Of a stretch of 64,000 nucleotides of DNA, positions 54,704 through 62,118 are shown in pieces. The stretch comes from Anabaena sp. 4-3 (lineage in GTDB: Bacteria; Cyanobacteriota; Cyanobacteriia; Cyanobacteriales; Nostocaceae): the NCBI RefSeq assembly GCF_001597745.1, contig NZ_LUHJ01000076.1, forward strand, positions 167,556 to 231,555, in the 5' to 3' direction. How positions within the stretch are numbered: the stretch's first letter is position 1; each line of letters starts with the position of its first letter. The position numbers and the translations under genes were made by a program. Under the pieces are notes generated by a model. The model saw only the letters and a list, made by a program, of their open reading frames with translations. It did not search any database and was not told the DNA's origin.

Positions 54704-55336
54704 ATGACAACAATGTTGAATAACTTAGAAAATGATTCCATATTCACACCGGAACAGGTGTTAGAAAATCGGGGTCGAGTAGCTATATTTATTGATGGCT
54801 CAAATCTATTTTACGCTGCTTTGCAACTAGGAATTGAAATTGATTACACGAAATTACTATGTCGCTTAACAGGTGGTTCTCGATTGTTGCGGGCATTTTT
54901 TTACACAGGTGTAGACCGCACTAACGAGAAGCAACAGGGGTTTTTGTTGTGGATGCGGCGTAACGGTTATCGAGTGATAGCTAAAGATTTAGTACAGCTA
55001 CCAGACGGTTCTAAAAAAGCCAACTTAGATGTAGAAATAGCCGTAGATATGATGGCTTTGGTAGATTCCTATGATACCGCCGTTTTAGTCAGTGGTGACG
55101 GGGATCTAGCTTATGCAGTTAATTCTGTGAGTTATCGTGGTGTGCGGGTAGAGGTGGTCAGTTTGCGTTCTATGACAAGTGATAGCTTAATTAATGTCAG
55201 CGATCGCTATATTGATTTAGAAGCTATAAAAGAAGACATCCAAAAAACCCCACGCCAAAGCTATCCCTATCGACCCTTATCTGGTATGGGATTTTTAGAT
55301 GACCCTAGCGATGGACAACTAGAAATTCAAGATTAA
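54704..55336 (+). CDS. NYN-domain protein (LabA/DUF88 type)
   Basis: 210 aa. A PIN-like NYN nuclease fold: the first acidic strand VAIFIDGSNLFYAAL (D31), then FFYTGVD, KKANLDVEIAVDMMALVDSY, and AVLVSGDGDLAYAVNSVSYRG with two Asp. Homologues include LabA, which acts in circadian output in Synechococcus, and RNA-cleaving NYN enzymes. The last 25 residues are variable. The stop TAA overlaps the next start ATG by one base (55336), so this gene and lptC are translationally coupled, which is unexpected for functions this different. Confidence 0.9.
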   Translation: MTTMLNNLENDSIFTPEQVLENRGRVAIFIDGSNLFYAALQLGIEIDYTKLLCRLTGGSRLLRAFFYTGVDRTNEKQQGFLLWMRRNGYRVIAKDLVQLPDGSKKANLDVEIAVDMMALVDSYDTAVLVSGDGDLAYAVNSVSYRGVRVEVVSLRSMTSDSLINVSDRYIDLEAIKEDIQKTPRQSYPYRPLSGMGFLDDPSDGQLEIQD

Positions 55337-56598
55337 TGACCAAACACCAAGGTAGACAAGGAAGAAAAGCCTATTGTCATCGGGGGGAACTAACAACAGT
55401 TTCCCCCATTTCTGTAGATTTGAATAGCCAGTTTTTCTTAAAAATCAGAAATTTTTGCCATTTTAAAACAAATTGGTATTACCTGCCTGTAATTGTTTTC
55501 TTAATCATGGGTTTAGTGGCTTGTGGAGGTAAACCACTCCAAAATGCCCAACCAAATAATTCTGAATCTCCTCAAGATAGTAATTTAACTTTCTTTGATG
55601 TGATTCTGGAACAAGCAGATGAAGTAGGGCGACCAGTTTGGAGAGTCAAAGCTAAACAAGCACAATACACCAAAGAAAAACAAATTGGTGAAGCTCAAAG
55701 TCCCTACGGGGAACTCTATCAAGATGGCAAAGTAATTTACCAAGTCACAGCCGAAACCGCCGACATCGAACAGGATGGGAAGCAACTATTTCTCAAAGGA
55801 AAAATAGTGGCGACAGACCCAATTAATGGCATTGTGTTACGAGGCAATGAATTAGAATGGCGACCCCAAGAAGATTTATTAATTGTCCGCAACCAAATTA
55901 ATGGTACCCATAAACAACTCAATGCAGTAGCACAGGAAGCCAAAGTTAAAACCCGTGAACAGCGCATGGAATTTTTTGGCGGTGTAGTGGCAAATTCTGC
56001 CGATCCCCAGATGCAAATGCGGACTGAGCATTTAATTTGGCAGATTCCAGCCGAAAAATTAATTGCCAATCGCCCTTTACAAATTGACCGTTACAAGAAT
56101 AATCAAATAAGCGATCGCGGTCGGGGTAACGCCGCCGAAGTCAACTTAAAAACTAAGATTGCCACAATTAAACAAAATGCCCAATTAGATTTATTAGATC
56201 CTCCAGTTCAAATTGCCAGTAACTCCATGACTTGGAATATCAACGGCGAAAAAGTTACTACAAATTCCCCCGTGCGCGTGTTGCATCGAACCGAAAACAT
56301 CACCGTCACTGCTAACCGAGGGGAAATGCAAATTCCCCAAAAAACAGTTTATTTAACCGGGAAAGTTAATGCTGTCGGGCAGCGTCGCCAAACCCTTAAC
56401 GCTCAAAAAATGACTTGGTATTTAGACAAAAAATTATTAGAAGCCCAGGGAAACGTCGCTTATCGACAAGTTGATCCACCCTTAAATTTTCAGGGTGAAA
56501 CAGCTATAGGTAATCTACAAACAGAAAATATTGTGGTTAAAGGTGGCGGTTCTAGAAACAGAGTGGTGACTGAGATTATTCCAGAGACTAGGAATTAG
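55336..56598 (+). CDS. lptC: LptC-like lipopolysaccharide export protein (lipoprotein)
   Basis: 420 aa. A hydrophobic helix (about 48-62) ends in the lipobox LVAC with C63, so the mature protein is either a lipoprotein or membrane-tethered. The beta-jellyroll OstA/LptC fold follows: NLTFFDVILEQADEVGRPVW, VTAETADIEQDGKQLFLKG, then further jellyroll repeats (IASNSMTWNINGEK, AQKMTWYLDKKLLEAQGNV). It is about twice the length of enterobacterial LptC, as in other cyanobacteria. The 47 residues before the membrane helix partly derive from CAAGGTAGACAAGG repeat DNA, so the true start may be internal. Confidence 0.85.
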   Translation: MTKHQGRQGRKAYCHRGELTTVSPISVDLNSQFFLKIRNFCHFKTNWYYLPVIVFLIMGLVACGGKPLQNAQPNNSESPQDSNLTFFDVILEQADEVGRPVWRVKAKQAQYTKEKQIGEAQSPYGELYQDGKVIYQVTAETADIEQDGKQLFLKGKIVATDPINGIVLRGNELEWRPQEDLLIVRNQINGTHKQLNAVAQEAKVKTREQRMEFFGGVVANSADPQMQMRTEHLIWQIPAEKLIANRPLQIDRYKNNQISDRGRGNAAEVNLKTKIATIKQNAQLDLLDPPVQIASNSMTWNINGEKVTTNSPVRVLHRTENITVTANRGEMQIPQKTVYLTGKVNAVGQRRQTLNAQKMTWYLDKKLLEAQGNVAYRQVDPPLNFQGETAIGNLQTENIVVKGGGSRNRVVTEIIPETRN

Positions 56599-56599
56599 G

Positions 56600-56718
56600 A
56601 ATTGGGGACTGGGGACTGGGGACTAGGGACTGGGTAAAAGATTCTCCCTTGTCTTCCTTGTCTTCCTTGTCTCCCTTGTCTCCCCTGCTCCCCTGCCCCC
56701 CTGCTTCTTCTCTCTAGC
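56600..56718. repeat. STRR: GGGGACT units and CTTGTCTTCC units
   Basis: GGACTGGGGACTGGGGACTA (about 56606-56630) is followed by TTGTCTTCC and TTGTCTCCC decamers (56648-56690), between two convergent genes. Non-coding. Confidence 0.85.
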
Positions 56719-58038
56719 CTAACCTTGATAGACAATTTCCTGGCGACTGATATTACCTAAATCCGGTAATGATTTAGTTGTATGCGGGGTGAGAGATGTT
56801 GGTACTGTGGGAGCTACTTCTAATTGTTGTACTAAACGTTGCAAAAGCTTGTCTTGTTGATTGCGGAAGGCTGTGATTTGTGAACCACGGTTGATGATGG
56901 CGAACCAAACCAAACCGCGATCGCGTGTGGGGACGACACCAGCTAAAGCACTCACATCTCGCAAAGTCCCGGTTTTCATCACAGTCGCACCCGGTAGATT
57001 TCTATATTGCATTGTGCCTCGCTGATCAAAACCAGAGGTGGGGAATAAATCAGCCAAGTTGAGTTGATGAGCAGCTGCTTCTTGTTGCAGTGCCATTAAC
57101 ATTGCACAAGCAGCCCTAGGCGAAATGCGGTTTTCTTGTCCGAGTCCTGAACCATTAATTAATTGAATTTCTGTCTGTGGTACATTAGCTAGTTGGGCAG
57201 CTTTTAACTGCACCACGGTATGGCCGCCTACTGATTCTGCTAGCATTTGCGCCATCTCGTTATTACTGTAAACGTTCATCTCCTTGACTAATTGGTGCAT
57301 AGGTAGAGAACGATGGCGGATGAGCAAGGTTTGTTGAGGGTTGGGTTGGGCGGCGACTTTGACTTGACCGGCGATCGCTACTTGGGGTTTAGGTGTACCC
57401 TTGGGCATAATCGAGTGGGTGTAAGTTGCCGGACGAGTCCAAGTTTTAGAGTTTAGGGCTTGTCTGAGCATTTGCCCAGCTAACAGGGGTTGACGCTGGA
57501 AATTCATGGCGAAATTGCCAGTAATTACCAAATTTCCTTTTATCTGCTTAATCCCCATTTTATTGAGAGTATTACCCAAGGCGATCGCCTCCTCCCAGAC
57601 AAACATCGGATCACCACCACCAGTAATCACTAAATCTCCCTGCACCACCCCATTGACTATCGGCCCTGTAGCACTAATCATCGTGTCAAATTGGTGGTTT
57701 GGCCCCCAGGTTTTTAAAGCCACCAACGAAGTTGCAATCTTGGTCAGAGAAGCCGCAGATAGAGGTGTTTTACCTTGATGGTCAGCCATCAGCATCGGCC
57801 CTGACTGTATCCAAATTCCTTGACTTTCTGTGAGATTCTCGGTGATTAGCTGAGATTTCAGTAGCCCTTGAAGATATTCTTTCAGGGTATTAGCTCCGGC
57901 TGGATTGGGATCAGTGGCAATAACCAAGCCTGGACTACTTTGCCAAGTTAAAGCTTCTAAGGCATCTGATGGCTTGATGTTTACTCCAGCCATCTCCAGC
58001 CAGAGAGAAACCAAACCTGAACCCAACAATTCCAGCAT
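56719..58038 (-). CDS. dacB: D-alanyl-D-alanine carboxypeptidase/endopeptidase (S13, PBP4 type)
   Basis: Trims peptidoglycan stem peptides or cross-links in the periplasm. 439 aa. All three serine penicillin-binding motifs are visible: SLTK with S97-K100, YSNN (SxN motif, about 258-261) and KTGT at 355-358. The long insertion between motifs 1 and 2 is the S13 domain II hallmark. The N-terminus (MLELLGSGLVSLWLEMAGV) is hydrophobic but not a classical signal, so export is inferred from the family. The stop lies 19 bp before the STRR region. Confidence 0.92.
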   Translation of the reverse strand: MLELLGSGLVSLWLEMAGVNIKPSDALEALTWQSSPGLVIATDPNPAGANTLKEYLQGLLKSQLITENLTESQGIWIQSGPMLMADHQGKTPLSAASLTKIATSLVALKTWGPNHQFDTMISATGPIVNGVVQGDLVITGGGDPMFVWEEAIALGNTLNKMGIKQIKGNLVITGNFAMNFQRQPLLAGQMLRQALNSKTWTRPATYTHSIMPKGTPKPQVAIAGQVKVAAQPNPQQTLLIRHRSLPMHQLVKEMNVYSNNEMAQMLAESVGGHTVVQLKAAQLANVPQTEIQLINGSGLGQENRISPRAACAMLMALQQEAAAHQLNLADLFPTSGFDQRGTMQYRNLPGATVMKTGTLRDVSALAGVVPTRDRGLVWFAIINRGSQITAFRNQQDKLLQRLVQQLEVAPTVPTSLTPHTTKSLPDLGNISRQEIVYQG

Positions 58039-58499
58039 GATGTAATCCCCTTGTTAAGATGTAGCAGAATAGAATAATATATTGTTGTTTACTGTGGTAA
58101 TATACTGACTTTTTAGAAATTATCAGCATTGAGACATAATAATTGGTGTTTTTTTCTCCGGTTTGAGTCAATTAAGTTACAACCTTCTAGTTGCTACTTT
58201 GTAACTTCCTCACGCTTGAGAGTGAGTCAAAGAAGTCAATATTTAACTGGTGTAGTCAAAAAGCCTGATACTGTCCACAAATTCAACAACGACAACAGTA
58301 AAAGAGAATGGCTACAACAAATCAATGAAGGCTAATGCTCAGAAATTATACTCGTGATTCAAGTTTATGCAACTGCTCAGAGCCAGCGATCGCAGAGATA
58401 TTTCACTAACTTATCGAGATTTAGCAAATTTTTCCATCCTCATAAGTAGAGCCGGAGAATCTCCGGCTCTGACCACAATCTTTTCCAGAGTAAAAATAC
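58039..58499. other. 461-bp gap with a perfect 10-bp hairpin
   Basis: AGAGCCGGAG (58448-58457) and CTCCGGCTCT (58461-58470) pair around a 3-nt loop, 30 bp past the stop of the LOG-like gene, and may terminate it although no T-run follows. Small open frames at 58129-58335 and 58367-58555 have no support. The DNA next to 58038 should hold the dacB promoter. Confidence 0.5.
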
Positions 58500-59570
58500 T
58501 TATTTTTTTTCAGGATGTAATTGCTCGTCAGGGGTATGAATACCCATCCGGTTGATTGTGGCAATCATCTGATACAAACGTCCTAAGTCCCGTTGATTGA
58601 AGTACAAAACTAGACGAGGTAGTTCAACGGTTTCGTCTTGACTTTCTTGAGGTAAAGCTTGACTTTTTTCAATCTTTCCTTTCACAAGAATGTCGCTAAA
58701 TTCAGCATTAAGTTGCTCTACTTCTGCATCTGATAATTCTTGCATTAAGCGAATTACCAACTGATCACCTACATAGCGACTGGAGTGATAAACCTGATAA
58801 AAACGAGTAATCGCATCACAAGCAACTTCCAGGTTATCTGTGACTGTGTACAGGCTGGGATCTTCAGGACTAACTAAACCTGTTTTCACCAAATGCTGAT
58901 CAATATATTGGCTCCAAGACTGCCAATAATCACCACCTGGATGGTCGATTAAAACCACGGGTACGGGGCCAAATTTACCCGTCTGACTGAGTGTCATACA
59001 CTCAAAAGCCTCATCTTGAGTGCCAAACCCACCAGGAAATAAAGCAACAGCATCACTTTCTTTAAGCAGAAATAGCTTGCGAGTAAAGAAATACTTAAAG
59101 TGAATTAATTTAGGATCGCCTTCAATAATTGGGTTAGCTTGCTGTTCAAAGGGTAACTGAATATTTAAGCCAAAGGAATTTTCTCTTCCCGCGCCTTCAT
59201 GCCCAGCTTGCATAATGCCGCCGCCGCCGCCTGTCATCACCATAAATCCCAACTTGGTGACAGCGCGACCAAATTGTAATGCCATTTGGTACTCTGCGGT
59301 TTCTGGTGATAGGCGAGCCGAACCAAAAATCGTGACTTTGCGAACGTGTCGGTAGTCATAGAATAACTGGAAGCCTTTTTCCATGTCTGCCAAAGCCGCA
59401 GACAGTATCTTCCAATCGAGACGATCAATGTCACTATCAGCCAGACGGACGATAGTTGCTAAAGCCTGCTGAATGAATTGGTGATGTTTTAATGTCGGTA
59501 AGCGATCAAGTAATTTAGCGATATCCGCTTGGAGAGACTCGAAGGTGTCAAACGACGCAGATGAGGTCAT
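58500..59570 (-). CDS. LOG-family Rossmann protein (TIGR00730-like, extended)
   Basis: 356 aa. The core (about 85-270) has KVTIFGSARLSPE, FMVMTGGGGGIMQAGHEGAG and the LOG motif FPGGFGTQDEAFE (PGGxGTxxE). Classical LOG proteins are about 190 aa phosphoribohydrolases that free cytokinin bases or salvage nucleotides; this long form has about 80 residues before and 90 after the core, as in other cyanobacteria. Annotations as lysine decarboxylase for this fold are a known error. I use the ATG at 59570, with a GTG at 59585 as an alternative. Confidence 0.88.
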   Translation of the reverse strand: MTSSASFDTFESLQADIAKLLDRLPTLKHHQFIQQALATIVRLADSDIDRLDWKILSAALADMEKGFQLFYDYRHVRKVTIFGSARLSPETAEYQMALQFGRAVTKLGFMVMTGGGGGIMQAGHEGAGRENSFGLNIQLPFEQQANPIIEGDPKLIHFKYFFTRKLFLLKESDAVALFPGGFGTQDEAFECMTLSQTGKFGPVPVVLIDHPGGDYWQSWSQYIDQHLVKTGLVSPEDPSLYTVTDNLEVACDAITRFYQVYHSSRYVGDQLVIRLMQELSDAEVEQLNAEFSDILVKGKIEKSQALPQESQDETVELPRLVLYFNQRDLGRLYQMIATINRMGIHTPDEQLHPEKK

Positions 59571-59968
59571 GAGAACTGCCAACACAATGGCATTACATTT
59601 TACCTAATTTTGGTGTGCAATGTATTAACTGCTGAAAACAGCTAATAAGGCAGACGCACTCAGGCGATTTTCAGGTGTGAAATGTCAGTATCTAGTGGAA
59701 AAAATGTGTCAATTCTAGAGCAAACTGTGATTTCTTGCTGATTGTAACCTCAGCTATCTGCCCAAAATCAATCTTCGAGGCATCATCTTGACAGATTACT
59801 TTGAGAAGAAATACAGAATTTATTTGGCGACGATAATTTTAACTTATTTTCCACTATTTAAAGTTTTATTGAGGCGCATAATTATGCGCCTGACAAACTT
59901 ATTGACAAATACTGACCTAAATTTAATTCCAATAGACTAATCAACAGGGGTTGACTGCTGGTTGAGGT
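59571..59968. other. 398-bp gap with a 20-bp perfect palindrome
   Basis: AGGCGCATAA/TTATGCGCCT (59872-59891) is a perfect palindrome about 80 bp after the trxA stop, a candidate terminator. The remainder is AT-rich with no supported ORF; the promoter of the LOG-like gene should lie at its left end. Confidence 0.5.
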
Positions 59969-60295
59969 TCAACCAAGATACTTATCCAAAGTGTTGGCTA
60001 ATGTACTTTTAGGTACCGCACCGACTACCATATCGACTTTCTGCCCACCTTTAAAAATCATCAGAGTGGGAATGCTGCGGATACCGTACTGACTAGCCAC
60101 TTGGGGATTTTCATCCGTGTTGACCTTCACAACTTTTAGTTGACCTTGGTACTGAGCTGCAATTTCATCTACAACCGGGGCTACCATTCTGCAAGGCCCA
60201 CACCAGGGAGCCCAGAAATCAACTAAAACTGGTACTTCGCTGTCGAGTACCTCTTGCTTAAAAGTAGAATCTGTAACTTGTGCGGCTGCTGACAT
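59969..60295 (-). CDS. trxA: Thioredoxin (m-type)
   Basis: A 108-aa dithiol-disulfide carrier. The active site is WCGPC (C32, C35) in [20 protein letters not shown], the cis-proline loop is [11 protein letters not shown], and the C-terminal helix ends [10 protein letters not shown]. In cyanobacteria m-type thioredoxin is reduced by ferredoxin-thioredoxin reductase and controls carbon metabolism enzymes. The yfr1 RNA gene lies immediately upstream on the same strand, and guaB3 beyond it, a synteny known from other cyanobacteria. Confidence 0.97.
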   Translation of the reverse strand: MSAAAQVTDSTFKQEVLDSEVPVLVDFWAPWCGPCRMVAPVVDEIAAQYQGQLKVVKVNTDENPQVASQYGIRSIPTLMIFKGGQKVDMVVGAVPKSTLANTLDKYLG

Positions 60296-60425
60296 GCCTA
60301 AAAACCTTTGCCAATTATATTTCTGACTTTCGTCAAAATTCTACCATAGCAAAAACAGCAGCCGAAAATCCCAGGATATACATTTACAAAGAAGCTAAAG
60401 AATTTATGCAAAAAATACAGACATA

Positions 60426-60494
60426 AGGAACCGCCCGAACAGTAGTCCGGGCGGAGTGTGGTGTGAGGAGTGAACGGAAACATGCGTCTCCGCT
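60426..60494 (-). ncRNA. yfr1: Yfr1 small regulatory RNA
   Basis: On the minus strand the conserved unpaired motif ACTCCTCACAC is at 60471-60461, followed by a CCGCCCG ... CGGGCGG hairpin (60454-60431) as the 3' stem-loop, and preceded by a weak 5' stem (GCGGA/TTCCG). A TACAAT box at 60506-60501 sets a start near 60494. Sequence, layout and the location between trxA and guaB match Yfr1, which pairs with target mRNAs through the exposed motif. It is about 65-70 nt; the exact 5' and 3' ends are estimates. Confidence 0.92.
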
Positions 60495-60500
60495 TTCTCT

Positions 60501-60506
60501 ATTGTA
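60501..60506 (-). promoter_or_regulatory. -10 box of yfr1
   Basis: TACAAT on the minus strand, about seven bases before the inferred yfr1 start. No clear -35 hexamer is visible 17 bp further upstream. Confidence 0.6.
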
Positions 60507-60816
60507 GGCGACAGATGTGATTTTTCCCGTGAATGTTGAAAAGTCTGGAAAAATTTTTTGATGGATTTAGAGATATCTCTACTAAGGAGTAGGTATTTAT
60601 TCTGTATTGGGTATAGGGATATATTTTCCTATTCCTTGGTTAAGGATTTAGGGCTATGGGGGGGCAGGGGGCAGGGGAAGCGGAGGAAGCGAGGGAGGCA
60701 GGGGTGCAGGGAGCAAGGAGCAAGGGGGAGAGAACTTTCCCCTTTTCCCCCTGCAAAGAGCCTCAATTCTTCTTATTTCCCAGTCCCCATTCCCCATTCC
60801 CCGGTCCCTATTCCCT
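60507..60816. other. 310-bp gap between guaB3 and yfr1, G-rich centre
   Basis: About 60655-60735 is a run of GGGGCAGG/GGAGGAAGC units of dispersed-repeat type on the plus strand, followed by CCCCATTCCC units near 60785-60805. A plus-strand open frame through it (60558-60887) is repeat-encoded and rejected. Confidence 0.5.
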
Positions 60817-62034
60817 TTATTTACCCATACCTAATTGTTGAGCTTTTTGGTAGACTTTGCCTTCTGTTAACAAAGAAGGAGCAATGACTACTTCGACTTG
60901 CTGCATTTCTTTGAGATTTTTTGCTCCTAAAGTACCCATGCTAGTCTTTAAAGCTCCTAACAGGTTATGAGTACCATCATCAAGCCCGGCAGGGCCGATG
61001 AGAATTTGCTCTAAAGAGCCTGTTGTACCGACTCTAATCCGCGTTCCACGGGGCAGTACGGGGCTAGGAGTTGCCATACCCCAGTGATAGCCCCTTCCGG
61101 GTGCTTCTGCGGCTCTCGCAAAGGGAGAACCAATCATTACCGCATCAGCTCCACAGGCGATACATTTACAAATGTCGCCACCGGTGATTAAACCGCCATC
61201 GGCAATGATGGGGACGTATTTACCAGTTTCTTGGAAGTATTCATCCCGTGCGGCGGCGCAGTCAGCAACAGCCGTTGCTTGGGGGATACCGACACCCAAC
61301 ACACCACGGGAGGTACAAGCCGCACCAGGGCCTATCCCTACTAATATTGCTGCTGCCCCGGCTTTCATTAAATCTAAGGTGACTTCATAAGTCACACAGT
61401 TGCCCAAAATTACGGGGATGGGCATGGAACGGCAAAATTCTGCTAAATCTAGAGGTGTGATTGACTCTGGCGAGAGGTGATTAGTAGAAACTACTGTAGC
61501 TTGGATAAAAAATAAATCTGCCCCAGCTTTTGCTACTACTTCACCGTATTTGCTAGCACCTGCTGGCGTAGCACTGACTGCGGCAATACCGCCTTGTTGT
61601 TTAATTTCCTGAATACGTTTTTCTATTAATTCTGCCTTGATTGGTTCGGCATATAGTTCTTGCATCAGAGAAACAAACTCATCTTTACCCACTGATGCAA
61701 TCCGATCCAAAATGGGATTAGGGTCGGCATAGCGAGTCTGGATGCCCTCTAGGTTAAGCACGCCTAATGCGCCTAGCTGTGACAACCGTACAGCCATGCC
61801 CACATCGACAACACCATCCATTGCACTGGCAATAATGGGAATTTCTCGCTCAATATTACCTATTTTCCACCGAGTATCGGCTAAACTCGGATCAAGTGTT
61901 CTGTTACCGGGGACTAGAGCAATTTCATCAATGCCATAGGCTCTACGAGCTGTCTTTCCCCGCCCAAGTTGAATTTCCACGCTGTTAACTTTTCTGAATT
62001 CTGTTCTAGCTAGGGTATCAAATTGTGAGATCAT
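60817..62034 (-). CDS. guaB3: GuaB3-type IMP dehydrogenase
   Basis: 405 aa of the IMPDH/GMPR barrel without the CBS pair. The catalytic loop is GIGPGAACTSRGVLGVGIPQ with C240. IIASAMDGVVDVGMA, SATPAGASKYGEVV, GGDICKCIACGADAVMIGSP and a long flap (PSPVLPRGTRIRVGTTGSLE) follow the family order. The cyanobacterial GuaB3 clade has been reported to work as an IMP dehydrogenase (GMP synthesis), distinct from the canonical enzyme. It sits next to yfr1 and trxA, and is divergent from mutS2 across 84 bp. Confidence 0.94.
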   Translation of the reverse strand: MISQFDTLARTEFRKVNSVEIQLGRGKTARRAYGIDEIALVPGNRTLDPSLADTRWKIGNIEREIPIIASAMDGVVDVGMAVRLSQLGALGVLNLEGIQTRYADPNPILDRIASVGKDEFVSLMQELYAEPIKAELIEKRIQEIKQQGGIAAVSATPAGASKYGEVVAKAGADLFFIQATVVSTNHLSPESITPLDLAEFCRSMPIPVILGNCVTYEVTLDLMKAGAAAILVGIGPGAACTSRGVLGVGIPQATAVADCAAARDEYFQETGKYVPIIADGGLITGGDICKCIACGADAVMIGSPFARAAEAPGRGYHWGMATPSPVLPRGTRIRVGTTGSLEQILIGPAGLDDGTHNLLGALKTSMGTLGAKNLKEMQQVEVVIAPSLLTEGKVYQKAQQLGMGK

Positions 62035-62118
62035 TTGCAGCGATTTTTTCTGCTTTCGGGTGCAGCCTGATCAAAGCTACAATTGTTAAGATACTTGTCA
62101 GATTTGACGAAAGCAGCC

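Noticed and set aside
58129-58555. Two small plus-strand open frames between dacB and the LOG-like gene
   Set aside because: One runs through the 58448 hairpin and into the LOG-like gene; neither looks protein-like.
60558-60887. 109-aa plus-strand open frame
   Set aside because: Encoded by G-rich repeat units and overlaps the end of guaB3.
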